The notes below the pieces were generated by a model that saw nothing but the letters and a program-made list of their open reading frames with translations, was not told the origin of the DNA and made no database searches. From Novosphingobium sp. Chol11 (GTDB taxonomy: Bacteria; Pseudomonadota; Alphaproteobacteria; Sphingomonadales; Sphingomonadaceae), in contig CAMDQY010000003.1 in NCBI GenBank assembly GCA_945906005.1, forward strand, positions 1 through 33,394: a stretch of 33,394 nt of DNA, read 5' to 3'. Made by a program: the position numbers and the translations under genes. How positions within the stretch are numbered: position 1 is the stretch's first letter; each line of letters begins with the position of its first letter. This document shows, in pieces, positions 18,519 through 27,342 of the stretch.

Positions 18519-19790
18519 ATGCGATCCTATTATGGCTGGGTGATCGTGGCGATCACCATGGTGATCTTCATGCTGCTGGTGGGATGCCTGGCGAACGCGT
18601 TCGGGCTGTTCGTCCTTCCCGTTTCCCAAGACCTCGGACTTTCCCGCGCTGACGTAAACACGGGCTATATCCTGACGGTGCTTGGCGGTGCGGCAATGGC
18701 ACCGTTCCTTGGCAGATTGATCGACACCTATCCGGTACGCAGGGTCATGCTGGTCTGCGCGTTGATGTTTGCCGGTGGCATGATCACTGTCGGCTTGTCG
18801 GAGAACGTATGGTTGAGCGCCGCAATGCTGGCCGTTCCGGTTGCGGTGGGCATGGGCGGCGTCGGCACGATCGGTTCGATGGCGATCGTCGCACGGTGGT
18901 TCAAGGCGCAACGCGGGCGGGCCATGGCGATCTCGATGATGGGAATGTCGCTTGGCACGATTGCGCTTACACCGATGGTCGGTCTCATGATTGCCTCCTT
19001 TGGATGGCGGCAAACGCTGGTCACTCTGGGTATCGGCATGGGGACTGTATTCCTGATCGCGATCGCCCTTCTGCGCGAGCATCCCGGACCCGGCGACATT
19101 GAGCCCGGCGCAGCAGAATATTTGGCTTCACAGCCACAGCCGACGATTCAGGAGGAAATCGGAAAGTCACTTGGCACGCTCCAGATATTGCGGATGCCAC
19201 TGTTTCTGCTTCCATCGATTGCGGCTGCGCTGGCGCTCAGCGCGGCACAAGGGATCACCATTTCGATGGTGCCGATGGCGCAGGAGGCGGGAATCGGCGT
19301 GGCACAGGCAGCTACCCTAATGTCGATGCTGGGGGCAACGTCGATCGCCGGCAAATTTCTGCTGGTCTGGGTCGGTGACCGGGTAAGCCGCTCGATCTCG
19401 CTTGCGGTCATGGCGGCAGCAACGGCAGCATCGAGCGGGTTGCTGATTTTTGCCGATAGCTATCCCATGCTGTTGGTTTCATCCGCCCTGCTTGGTCTTG
19501 CGGTGGGATCGATAACGCCCGCGCTGCTCGCGCTCCTCGCCGATGCGGTTGGCGCGGCATCCTTCGGATCGGCAAACGGCATCGCGATGCTAATCGGTGC
19601 GTTTACGGGTGCCTTGGCTATGCGCGGAGCTGGCGAGCTTTATGATCGCACCGGAGGCTATGAAACGATGTTTGAGGTCTTTGTCGGCGTAAGCTTATTG
19701 TCGCTGATGTTGCTGCTGATCAGCTTGAGGATCGAAAAGGGCCGGTCGCTGGCATCAACGCTCGCCGTGCCCATCACTCCGCCAGCTTGA
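18519..19790 (+). CDS. MFS transporter (tandem paralog of preceding gene)
   Basis: FGLFVLPVSQDLGLSRADVNTGY, GRLIDTYPVRRVM closely match the preceding MFS protein. Start MRSYYGWVIV preferred over TTG 18489. Confidence 0.9.
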   Translation: MRSYYGWVIVAITMVIFMLLVGCLANAFGLFVLPVSQDLGLSRADVNTGYILTVLGGAAMAPFLGRLIDTYPVRRVMLVCALMFAGGMITVGLSENVWLSAAMLAVPVAVGMGGVGTIGSMAIVARWFKAQRGRAMAISMMGMSLGTIALTPMVGLMIASFGWRQTLVTLGIGMGTVFLIAIALLREHPGPGDIEPGAAEYLASQPQPTIQEEIGKSLGTLQILRMPLFLLPSIAAALALSAAQGITISMVPMAQEAGIGVAQAATLMSMLGATSIAGKFLLVWVGDRVSRSISLAVMAAATAASSGLLIFADSYPMLLVSSALLGLAVGSITPALLALLADAVGAASFGSANGIAMLIGAFTGALAMRGAGELYDRTGGYETMFEVFVGVSLLSLMLLLISLRIEKGRSLASTLAVPITPPA

Positions 19791-22110
19791 CGAAGCTGTC
19801 GATCACGCGCTTGCGACCGCTGCCCTCGAAATCGATCTCGAGCTTGTTGCCTTCTTGAGCAGCTACGGTCCCATAGCCGAACTTGTCGTGGAACACGCGC
19901 GCTCCGGCTGCCACGTCGCTGCGTGGCGTGGCGGCGAAGCTGGCGGCGGACCGGGTCACTTCCTTCACCTGCTTGGGCGCGGAATCATAGGCCGAAGCAG
20001 CCGCGCGCTGCCAGCCGGGGCCGCGCGTCGCGGTGCGCGAAGGCTGAGCGCGGGCGACATCGGCAAAGGGGTCGGAATGTTCCGACCACTGCGCCCGCCA
20101 CAGCGAGGCCCCGCCGGTCAGCGTGGTTTCCTGCTCGACATGCTCGTCGGGCAGTTCGGCGACGAACCGGCTCGGGATCGAGCTGGTCCACTGTCCGTAG
20201 ATGCGGCGGTTGGCGGCATGCAGGATTGTGCAGCGCCGCCGCGCACGGGTGATCGCGACATAGGCGAGGCGGCGTTCCTCTTCGAGGCTGGCCAGCCCGC
20301 CCTCGTCCAGCGAACGCTGCGAAGGAAACACGCCTTCCTCCCAGCCGGGCAGGAACACGTGCTCGAATTCCAGACCCTTGGCGCCGTGCATGGTCATGAT
20401 TGTGACCTTCTCGCGGTCGTCGGCAGCCTCGTTGTCGATCACCAGGCTGACGTGTTCGAGGAAATCTCCGAGAGTCTCATATTCCTCCATCGCGCGCGCC
20501 AATTCGGTGAGGTTTTCGAGCCGTCCGGCGCTTTCCGCGCTGCGCTCGGCCTGAAGCATGGCGGTATAGCCTGCCTCGTCGAGCACGGTGCGGGCCAGTT
20601 CGGCCGGGCTGGCAGTGCCCGCCAGATCGCGCCAGCGAGCAAAATCGCGCATCAAGGCGAGCAGGGTATTGCGGGGGCGGGCGGGCAGTTCGTCGGTATC
20701 GGCCAGTTCCATCGCGGCAGCGGCAAGCGGGATGCCGCGTCTGCGGGCGTGGACGTGGAGCTTTTCGAGCGCCTTGGAGCCAAGCCCGCGCTTGGGAGTG
20801 TTATGGATGCGCTCGAAGGCAAGGTCATCGGCGGGCTGGGCGATCACGCGTAGATAGGCGAGCGCATCGCGGATTTCGGCGCGCTCATAGAAGCGGAAGC
20901 CGCCAACGATCTTGTAATTGAGGCCGATGGTGATGAACCGGTCTTCGAATTCGCGGGTCTGGTATTGCGCGCGAACGAGGATCGCCATCTGGGCGAGCGG
21001 CGCGCCTTCATGTTCCAGCCGCTCGATCTCCTCGCCGACGCGGCGCGCTTCCTCGGGAGCATCCCACACGCCGATAACGCGCAGCTTGTCGCCGGCGTGG
21101 CGATCGGTCCACAAGGTCTTGCCGAGCCGCTGGCTGTTCTCGCTGATGAGGCCCGAGGCGGCTGCGAGGATCTGCGGGGTCGAGCGGTAATTCTGCTCCA
21201 GTCGGATGATCTTGCTGCCGGGGAAATCCTTCTCGAAGCGCAGGATATTGGCGACTTCGGCGCCGCGCCACGAATAGATCGACTGGTCGTCGTCGCCCAC
21301 CACGCAGATATTCTGCCGCTGCTGCGCGAGCAGGCGCAACCAAAGGTACTGCACCTGGTTGGTGTCCTGATATTCGTCGACGAGGATATATTTGAAGCGG
21401 TTCTGGTATTGCTCAAGCACGTCGCGGTGCGCGCGCAGGATGTTGAGGACGTGGAGCAGCAGATCACCGAAATCGCAGGCGTTGAGCGCCTTCAGCCGGT
21501 CCTGGTAAAGCTGGTAGAACTGCTGGCCGCGTCCGTTGGCGTATAGCTCGTTCTCGGCAGCGTCGAGGTCTGCCGGATTGAGCCCGCGGTTCTTCCAGCG
21601 GTCGATCAGCCCGGCAAGCTGGCGAGCGGGCCAGCGCTTCTCGTCGAGGTCGTTCGCGGCGATAAGCTGCTTCAGGAGCCGTAGCTGATCGTCGGTATCA
21701 ATGATCGTGTAGTTTGATTGCAGCCCGACCAGTTCGGCGTGACGGCGCAGCATTCGCGCGCCGATCGAGTGAAAGGTGCCGAGCCAAGGCATGCCTTCGA
21801 CCGCCGGGCCAATCAGCTTGCCGACGCGCTCGCGCATTTCGCGCGCGGCCTTGTAGGTGAAGGTGACGCACAAAATCTCTGACGGCCAGGCGAGGCGATT
21901 GTGGATCAGCCATGCGAGCCTCGCGGTAAGCGCAGCAGTCTTGCCGGTGCCCGCGCCCGCCAGCATCAGCACCGGGCCTTCGGTGGTCAACACGGCTTCG
22001 CGCTGCGGCTCGTTGAGACCGGCGATCAGGGCCTCGCGCGGATCGGCCGGAGCAGGGATGGCGGATTGGGACACAGGTGAACAGTTAGGGAACGGCGTTG
22101 CCTCGCGCAA
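19774..22110 (-). CDS. UvrD/PcrA-type ATP-dependent DNA helicase
   Basis: LNEPQREAVLTTEGPVLMLAGAGTGKT, VDEYQDTNQ, GDDDQSIYSWRGA, MTMHGAKGLEFEHVFLPG motifs. Confidence 0.95.
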   Translation of the reverse strand: MREATPFPNCSPVSQSAIPAPADPREALIAGLNEPQREAVLTTEGPVLMLAGAGTGKTAALTARLAWLIHNRLAWPSEILCVTFTYKAAREMRERVGKLIGPAVEGMPWLGTFHSIGARMLRRHAELVGLQSNYTIIDTDDQLRLLKQLIAANDLDEKRWPARQLAGLIDRWKNRGLNPADLDAAENELYANGRGQQFYQLYQDRLKALNACDFGDLLLHVLNILRAHRDVLEQYQNRFKYILVDEYQDTNQVQYLWLRLLAQQRQNICVVGDDDQSIYSWRGAEVANILRFEKDFPGSKIIRLEQNYRSTPQILAAASGLISENSQRLGKTLWTDRHAGDKLRVIGVWDAPEEARRVGEEIERLEHEGAPLAQMAILVRAQYQTREFEDRFITIGLNYKIVGGFRFYERAEIRDALAYLRVIAQPADDLAFERIHNTPKRGLGSKALEKLHVHARRRGIPLAAAAMELADTDELPARPRNTLLALMRDFARWRDLAGTASPAELARTVLDEAGYTAMLQAERSAESAGRLENLTELARAMEEYETLGDFLEHVSLVIDNEAADDREKVTIMTMHGAKGLEFEHVFLPGWEEGVFPSQRSLDEGGLASLEEERRLAYVAITRARRRCTILHAANRRIYGQWTSSIPSRFVAELPDEHVEQETTLTGGASLWRAQWSEHSDPFADVARAQPSRTATRGPGWQRAAASAYDSAPKQVKEVTRSAASFAATPRSDVAAGARVFHDKFGYGTVAAQEGNKLEIDFEGSGRKRVIDSFVKLAE

Positions 22111-22119
22111 GCGGCGCGA

Positions 22120-22662
22120 TCAAGCCGTCCGCAGCAAATGCAACCGGGCCTTGCCGACATCGCGGACAACCTCGTCATCGAAACCTTCTGCAGCGATGGA
22201 CTCGTCGCGGCCGGTTTCGATGCTTACCCAGGTCGCCGGGCCGATCCAGCCGAGGCGAACCAACTTATCGAGTGCGACTGCGCCCGCCCCGGAGCCGTAA
22301 GGCGGGTCCATCAGCACCAGGTCGACTGGCTGACGGGCGGGGCCGAGCGTCATAACCGAACATACGCGCACGTCGCACATCGCCTGTGCGCCAAGATTGG
22401 CCACGTTGGTTCGCAGCGCGCGTATCGCTGCTGCATCCTGCTCGACGAAAATGGCCTTGGCAGCTCCGCGCGAAAGTGCTTCGAACCCCAACGCGCCAGA
22501 ACCGGCGAACAGGTCGGCAACGGTCAATCCCTCGAACGAACCGAGGCGGCTCGCCAGCATTGAAAACAGCGTCTCGCGGGTTCGGTCCGCCGTGGGCCGG
22601 GTGGTCTCTCCCTTTGGCGCGACCAGCGGACGGCTGCGCCATTGGCCGGCAATGATCCTCAT
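22120..22662 (-). CDS. rsmD: 16S rRNA (guanine(966)-N(2))-methyltransferase RsmD
   Basis: MRIIAGQWRSRPL, RPTADRTRETLFSML, DLFAGSGALGFEALSRGA, LMDPPYG. Confidence 0.95.
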   Translation of the reverse strand: MRIIAGQWRSRPLVAPKGETTRPTADRTRETLFSMLASRLGSFEGLTVADLFAGSGALGFEALSRGAAKAIFVEQDAAAIRALRTNVANLGAQAMCDVRVCSVMTLGPARQPVDLVLMDPPYGSGAGAVALDKLVRLGWIGPATWVSIETGRDESIAAEGFDDEVVRDVGKARLHLLRTA

Positions 22663-23471
22663 TGGCGGTTCGGCTTCGAATTATTGCTGTTGCCTGTGCC
22701 CGATAGCGAGGCGCGAAATCGTTCCAGATCATGACCGGAGATTTCCGCAGCCGCTCCGCGCGGCAGATCGCCCAGAGCGAAGGGACCGTATCCCACCCGG
22801 ATCAGGCGGCTGACCTCGAGGCCGAGGTGTTCAAGCACGCGGCGCACCTCGCGGTTCTTGCCCTCGGTCAAGGTGAGCACGATCCACTTGTTGCGGCCGG
22901 TGCTGCGTTCCATGTTCGCATCGATCTTGCCATAGCGCATGCCATCGATCTCGATCCCCTCGATAAGGTCTTCGAGCCGCGACTGGCTGATTTCCCCGAA
23001 AGTCCGGGCGCGATAGGTGCGCTCCACCCCGGTCGAAGGCAATTCGAGCTGGCGCTTGAACTCGCCATCGTTCGTGAGCAGCAGCAAACCTTCGGTGTTG
23101 AGATCGAGCCTGCCCACCGGCATCATTCGCGGCGTGCCTTTGGGCAATGCATTACGAAGCGCGGCGTAGATGGTCGGGCGACCGGCGGGGTCGCGCTCTG
23201 CCGTCAACAGTCCTTGCGGCTTGTGGAAGGCAAACAGCCGGGTCGGCTCGGTCGCTGCGACCGGTTTGCCATCGACCGTCACGCCTTTCAGGTTTTCGAG
23301 CACTGTCGCAGGTGTGGTGAGCACCTGATCGCCGATTTTCACGCGGCCATCCGCGATCATCCGCTCGACTTCGCGGCGGCTCGCGATCCCGGCGCGAGCA
23401 AGCAGCTTGGCGATGCGTTCGCCACTGCGGGGGGGCAGGGGGTCGCCGGAACGGGGGGTCGGGTGTGACAT
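22659..23471 (-). CDS. RluB/RsuA-family pseudouridine synthase
   Basis: RIAKLLARAGIASRREVERMIADGRV (S4-like), PVGRLDLNTEGLLLLTNDGE catalytic motif, EGKNREVRRVLEHLGLEVSRLIRVGYG. Confidence 0.94.
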   Translation of the reverse strand: MSHPTPRSGDPLPPRSGERIAKLLARAGIASRREVERMIADGRVKIGDQVLTTPATVLENLKGVTVDGKPVAATEPTRLFAFHKPQGLLTAERDPAGRPTIYAALRNALPKGTPRMMPVGRLDLNTEGLLLLTNDGEFKRQLELPSTGVERTYRARTFGEISQSRLEDLIEGIEIDGMRYGKIDANMERSTGRNKWIVLTLTEGKNREVRRVLEHLGLEVSRLIRVGYGPFALGDLPRGAAAEISGHDLERFRASLSGTGNSNNSKPNRQ

Positions 23472-23480
23472 GCCCCCGCC

Positions 23481-23514
23481 TTAGAGCGATTTTGGGTGAG
23501 GTGGAAACACCGAA
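23481..23514. repeat. possible degenerate AGAGCG-type palindromic repeat remnant
   Basis: TTAGAGCGATTTTGGGTGAGGTGGAAACACCGAA with TTGGGTG (23492-23498)/CACCGAA (23508-23514) near-palindrome; lacks a closing CGCTCT arm. Confidence 0.35.
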
Positions 23515-23573
23515 CGGCCCGCCTATCGCCGACAACAAGGAATCTGGCACTCAGGCCAGCGAAAGCACCGGTT

Positions 23574-23768
23574 TCAGGATTCCGCGCTGGGGTGGGCTGC
23601 TCGACGCGAATCTGCGTCACGGGACGAGTCGAACGGACGCCATCCGGTAACATCGCGAATCATTGGCAACCCGCAGCGATCGCAATTGGTGCGATGATGG
23701 AGTTCATCGAACCAGACACGGTTGCGGTTGATCTTGTGCGAAAACAGTTGGCAAATAATCGAGGACAT
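23574..23768 (-). CDS. small CxxC (zinc-ribbon-like) protein
   Basis: MSSIICQLFSHKINRNRVWFDELHHRTNCDRCGLPMIRDVTGWRPF; one CxxC and upstream AGGGG. May resemble DUF1660-type proteins; not verified. Confidence 0.5.
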   Translation of the reverse strand: MSSIICQLFSHKINRNRVWFDELHHRTNCDRCGLPMIRDVTGWRPFDSSRDADSRRAAHPSAES

Positions 23769-23870
23769 TCGGGACTTTCCCCTTTGAAGGTATCAGTCAT
23801 CCTCTCTCTTGGGGAACGTATCATGTCAGTCCGGCTCATCCAACGCCATATCGGCTGAGGCCAGTTAAAA

Positions 23871-23911
23871 GACGCTAGGGACGGGACGAATTTGCCGCTA
23901 GCGTCAAATTC
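23871..23911. promoter_or_regulatory. two interlocked inverted repeats upstream of ampG-like gene
   Basis: GACGCTAG (23871-23878)/CTAGCGTC (23898-23905) and GAATTTG (23888-23894)/CAAATTC (23905-23911). Confidence 0.4.
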
Positions 23912-23937
23912 AGGCGGAATGGGAAGGGGATCGCACG

Positions 23938-25263
23938 ATGAGCGAAGCGACCGAGCGCAGTCTCTGGAATTCGGTGAGCCCCTATCTCGAAAAGGAATCG
24001 CTCGCCGCCTTTTTCGTCGGCATTTCCTCGGGATTCCCGTTTGCGATGATCGGCGCGACTCTGACCACGCGATTGGCGCAGGACGGGATCGACAAGAAGA
24101 CGGTAACCGCCTTCACGCTCGCCTTCCTGGTCTACAATCTGAAGTTCCTGTGGGCCTGGGTGGTCGATGGCGTCCGCTTGCCGCTGATCGGTGGGTTGGG
24201 TCAACGCGTCTCTTGGATGCTGCTGGCGGGTTTGCTGGTAATGGCTGCCGTCATCAACCTGGCGCTGGTCGATCCGGGAGCCGACATTGCCTGGACCGCG
24301 ACCTCGGCGATATTCGTCGGGCTCGCCGGGGCGACCTTCGATATCGTCATCGATGCCTACCGGATCGAGACCCTAAAACCATACCAGCTCGGAACCGGCT
24401 CGGGCATGTCGCAGTATGGCTGGCGGATCGGCTCGGCCGGCGCTGGCGCAGTGGCGCTCGTAGTTGCGGCACGCTGGGGATGGTCGGCAGCTTACATGGC
24501 CTGCGCCGTGTTCGCCTTGCCCGCGATGTTCACTGCGCTGTGGTTGGGCGAGCCTTCGCGCCATCGCGAAGTTGCGCCGCGCAAGGGTCCTGGCGAACTG
24601 TGGCAATCGATTGCCGGGCCATTTGCCGAATTCTTCCAGCGCCAAGGTGCGCTCATGGTGCTGCTGTTCATCCTCGTCCACAAGATCGGCGATACCCTCG
24701 CCAACCTGACTTTCCGCCTGCTGTTCGACGATCTCGGCTTTTCCAACGACGAGATTGCTGCGTGGGACGTGGGAGTCGGCTTCTGGGCCTATCTCATCGG
24801 CATCTTTGTGGGTGGAGTTATCTACTCCCGGCTCGGGCTCAAGAGGTCGGTGCTGCTGGCGCTGGTGCTGATGGGTATTTCCAACTTCAGCTTTGCACTG
24901 CTGGCATCGGCGGGCCATTCAAACCTCGTCCTGGCTGGCGCCATCGGGTTCGAGAATGCGGCGTCCGGCTTTGGCGGTGTGGTCGTGGTCGCCTACTTCT
25001 CGGCGCTGTGCGACTTGAGGTTCACGGCTGCGCAATATGCCCTGATTTCTGCGGGAGCGAGCATCGTCGGCCGCTTTGTGACCGGCACCACTGCGGGTAG
25101 CCTGATCGAGCAGATGGGCTATTCGAATTTCTACATTCTGACGACCGTGCTGGCGCTTCCCGGCATCGTGTTGTTCTGGTGGATGGCCCGGGCGGGACGC
25201 ATCGATTCGTCGATGGGAACAGCGGGCGGCGGTGCGGACGGCGATGCCGAGACGAGTCACTAA
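23938..25263 (+). CDS. AmpG-like MFS permease
   Basis: ESLAAFFVGISSGFPFAMIGATLTTRLAQDGIDKKTVTAFTLAFLVYNLKFLWAWVVDGVRLPLIGGLGQR is AmpG-like. Confidence 0.88.
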   Translation: MSEATERSLWNSVSPYLEKESLAAFFVGISSGFPFAMIGATLTTRLAQDGIDKKTVTAFTLAFLVYNLKFLWAWVVDGVRLPLIGGLGQRVSWMLLAGLLVMAAVINLALVDPGADIAWTATSAIFVGLAGATFDIVIDAYRIETLKPYQLGTGSGMSQYGWRIGSAGAGAVALVVAARWGWSAAYMACAVFALPAMFTALWLGEPSRHREVAPRKGPGELWQSIAGPFAEFFQRQGALMVLLFILVHKIGDTLANLTFRLLFDDLGFSNDEIAAWDVGVGFWAYLIGIFVGGVIYSRLGLKRSVLLALVLMGISNFSFALLASAGHSNLVLAGAIGFENAASGFGGVVVVAYFSALCDLRFTAAQYALISAGASIVGRFVTGTTAGSLIEQMGYSNFYILTTVLALPGIVLFWWMARAGRIDSSMGTAGGGADGDAETSH

Positions 25264-26562
25264 TCAGCCAGGAAGCTCGTCGTTGAGCCGCAAAACCTCG
25301 CCTGCGAGATAGAGCGAGCCGCAGATCAGCACCGGAAGGCCGTCGTCTGGTAGGTGTGAAAGCGCGGCGATAACATCGGGCGCGGCGATAGCATCCGGGC
25401 CGAAAGAGCCGGCGTCATGATGCTCGTGGCCGGGAATGGGAACGGCAGTGGTGCTAACTGTGGTTGCAGCAAGCGGCGCGGTGATCGCGCTTGGCTCCTT
25501 GCTGGCCAGCATGCCAATTATCAAATGGAGGCGCTTGCCCGAAAAGTGCCGGGCTATCGCTGCCCCCGCATCGCGATTGTGCCCGCCGTCGAGCCATATG
25601 TCTCGGCCCGGCGCGAGCGCGGTCAATGAGCCGGGGCCAAGCCTTTGAAGGCGAGCTGGCCAGCGGACGTTGCGCAGGCCTTGGCCGATTGCCGGCACAT
25701 CGACCTTTATCGTGTCCTGGCTCCGCAACATCGCAATCGCCAGCAACGCGTTGTCGACCTGGTGCGCGCCAGCCAAGGGCGGGCAGGGAAATTCAAGGTC
25801 GACCGTCTCGTCACGATAAGTGAAATTGAGATCGTCGGCGCTGCCCGACCATGCCTGCCCGCGCATTCGCAGCGACGCGCCATTCCTTCGCGCGGCGGCG
25901 ATGATCTCGTGCGTTGCTGCTGGAGTGTAGGCCTGGGTCACCAGAGGCACACCAGCCTTGGCGATCCCGGCCTTCTCGAAGGCGATTCGGGCGAGTGGGT
26001 CTTTCGGCGTGCCATCTTCCGGCGCGAGCAGAAATTGCTCGTGGTCGATGCCCAGAGTTGCGATGCCGCATACCACGGGCCGGGCTATCACGTTGGTGGC
26101 GTCGAAACGTCCGCCAAGCCCCACCTCGATCACACAGGCATCTGCCGCGTGGCGTGAAAAGGCGAGGAATGCGGCGGCTATGGTAACCTCGAAGAAGCTG
26201 ATCGCGAGGCCCTGTGCAGTATCGAGAACCTCTGCGAGCAGGGCGGCGAGCGCGGCGTCCTCGATCAGCTCACCGGCGATGCGGATGCGCTCGTTATAAC
26301 GCACCAGATGGGGGCTGGTGGTTGCATGGACCCGCAACCCTTCGGCCTCGAGAATTGCGCGCAGGAAGGCGCAGGTCGAGCCCTTGCCGTTGGTCCCGGC
26401 AACGTGGAACACCGGCGGCAGCTTGTCCTGCGGGTTCCCCAGCTGTGCGAGCAGCACCCGGATTGCCTCGATACCGATGCGGCCCTGCGGCAGTGAAAGT
26501 CCCGCCAGCCGGTCGAGCTGGATCTGAACCAGCGGATCGTCCGATGTGGCGAAATCGCGCAC
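25264..26562 (-). CDS. folC: folylpolyglutamate synthase/dihydrofolate synthase
   Basis: VFHVAGTNGKGSTCAFLRAIL, TSPHLVRYNERIRI, EVGLGGRFDATNVI; GTG start. Confidence 0.95.
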   Translation of the reverse strand: MRDFATSDDPLVQIQLDRLAGLSLPQGRIGIEAIRVLLAQLGNPQDKLPPVFHVAGTNGKGSTCAFLRAILEAEGLRVHATTSPHLVRYNERIRIAGELIEDAALAALLAEVLDTAQGLAISFFEVTIAAAFLAFSRHAADACVIEVGLGGRFDATNVIARPVVCGIATLGIDHEQFLLAPEDGTPKDPLARIAFEKAGIAKAGVPLVTQAYTPAATHEIIAAARRNGASLRMRGQAWSGSADDLNFTYRDETVDLEFPCPPLAGAHQVDNALLAIAMLRSQDTIKVDVPAIGQGLRNVRWPARLQRLGPGSLTALAPGRDIWLDGGHNRDAGAAIARHFSGKRLHLIIGMLASKEPSAITAPLAATTVSTTAVPIPGHEHHDAGSFGPDAIAAPDVIAALSHLPDDGLPVLICGSLYLAGEVLRLNDELPG

Positions 26563-26565
26563 CGG

Positions 26566-27342
26566 TTATCGTGCCGAGTGAACGGCCTCTGCCAAAGCGG
26601 CGGTAAGCTCTCGCAGGGGGCCGGGCGCATTGGTGCCATGTTCGCCGACCAGATCGACGAGCGCAGAGCCGACCACGACGCCATCGGCGACCCGGGCGAT
26701 GTCCGCTGCCTGCTCGGGAGTGCGCACGCCGAACCCGACCGCGACGGGAAGCTGCGTCGATTGCTTGATGCGGCTGACGTTCTCTTCGATCGATGCCTGC
26801 GCGGCCTGCTGCATGCCGGTTATCCCGGCGACCGAAACGTAGTAGAGAAATCCCGACGAGCCTTCGAGCACGGCGGGAAGCCGTGCGGCGTCGGTGGTGG
26901 GTGTTGCGAGCCGGATCAGTGACACGCCTGCGCCACGCAGGGCAGGGCCAAGCTCGGGGTCTTCCTCGGGCGGAATATCGACGCAGATCACGCCGTCGAC
27001 GCCCGCTTTCGCGCACTGCGCGGCGAACCAGTCTGCGCCCCGGATCGTCATCGGATTGGCATAGCCCATCAGAACCAGCGGCACTTGCGGGTGCCGCGCT
27101 CGGAAATCAGCTGCCAGGCGGAAAATGTCGGCGGTCTTTGTGCCAGCGCCAAGGCTGCGCAGGTTCGCCTTCTGGATCGCGGGGCCATCGGCCATTGGAT
27201 CGGTGAAGGGCATGCCCAGTTCGATCACGTCCGCGCCGCCTTCGACCAGCGCGTCGAGATTTGCAGAGGTGTTACCATCGCCTGCGGTGATGAAACAGAC
27301 GAGGGCAGGGCCTTTGCCGAACGCCGCGGCGAGGCGGGTCAT
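26566..27342 (-). CDS. trpA: tryptophan synthase alpha subunit
   Basis: [47 protein letters not shown] 27342 overlaps trpB stop (ATGA); upstream part of the listed ORF is out-of-frame trpB. Confidence 0.96.
   Translation of the reverse strand: MTRLAAAFGKGPALVCFITAGDGNTSANLDALVEGGADVIELGMPFTDPMADGPAIQKANLRSLGAGTKTADIFRLAADFRARHPQVPLVLMGYANPMTIRGADWFAAQCAKAGVDGVICVDIPPEEDPELGPALRGAGVSLIRLATPTTDAARLPAVLEGSSGFLYYVSVAGITGMQQAAQASIEENVSRIKQSTQLPVAVGFGVRTPEQAADIARVADGVVVGSALVDLVGEHGTNAPGPLRELTAALAEAVHSAR

Noticed and set aside
23871-23911. H-type pseudoknot from the interlocked repeats
   Set aside because: The third loop would be about 0 nt across an 8-bp stem, which is sterically implausible; competing hairpins or DNA operators are more likely.
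23892-25100. 402-aa plus-strand ORF overlapping the ampG-like gene
   Set aside because: Alternative-frame shadow of the AmpG-like CDS 23938..25263; translation is R/G-rich with no transporter character.
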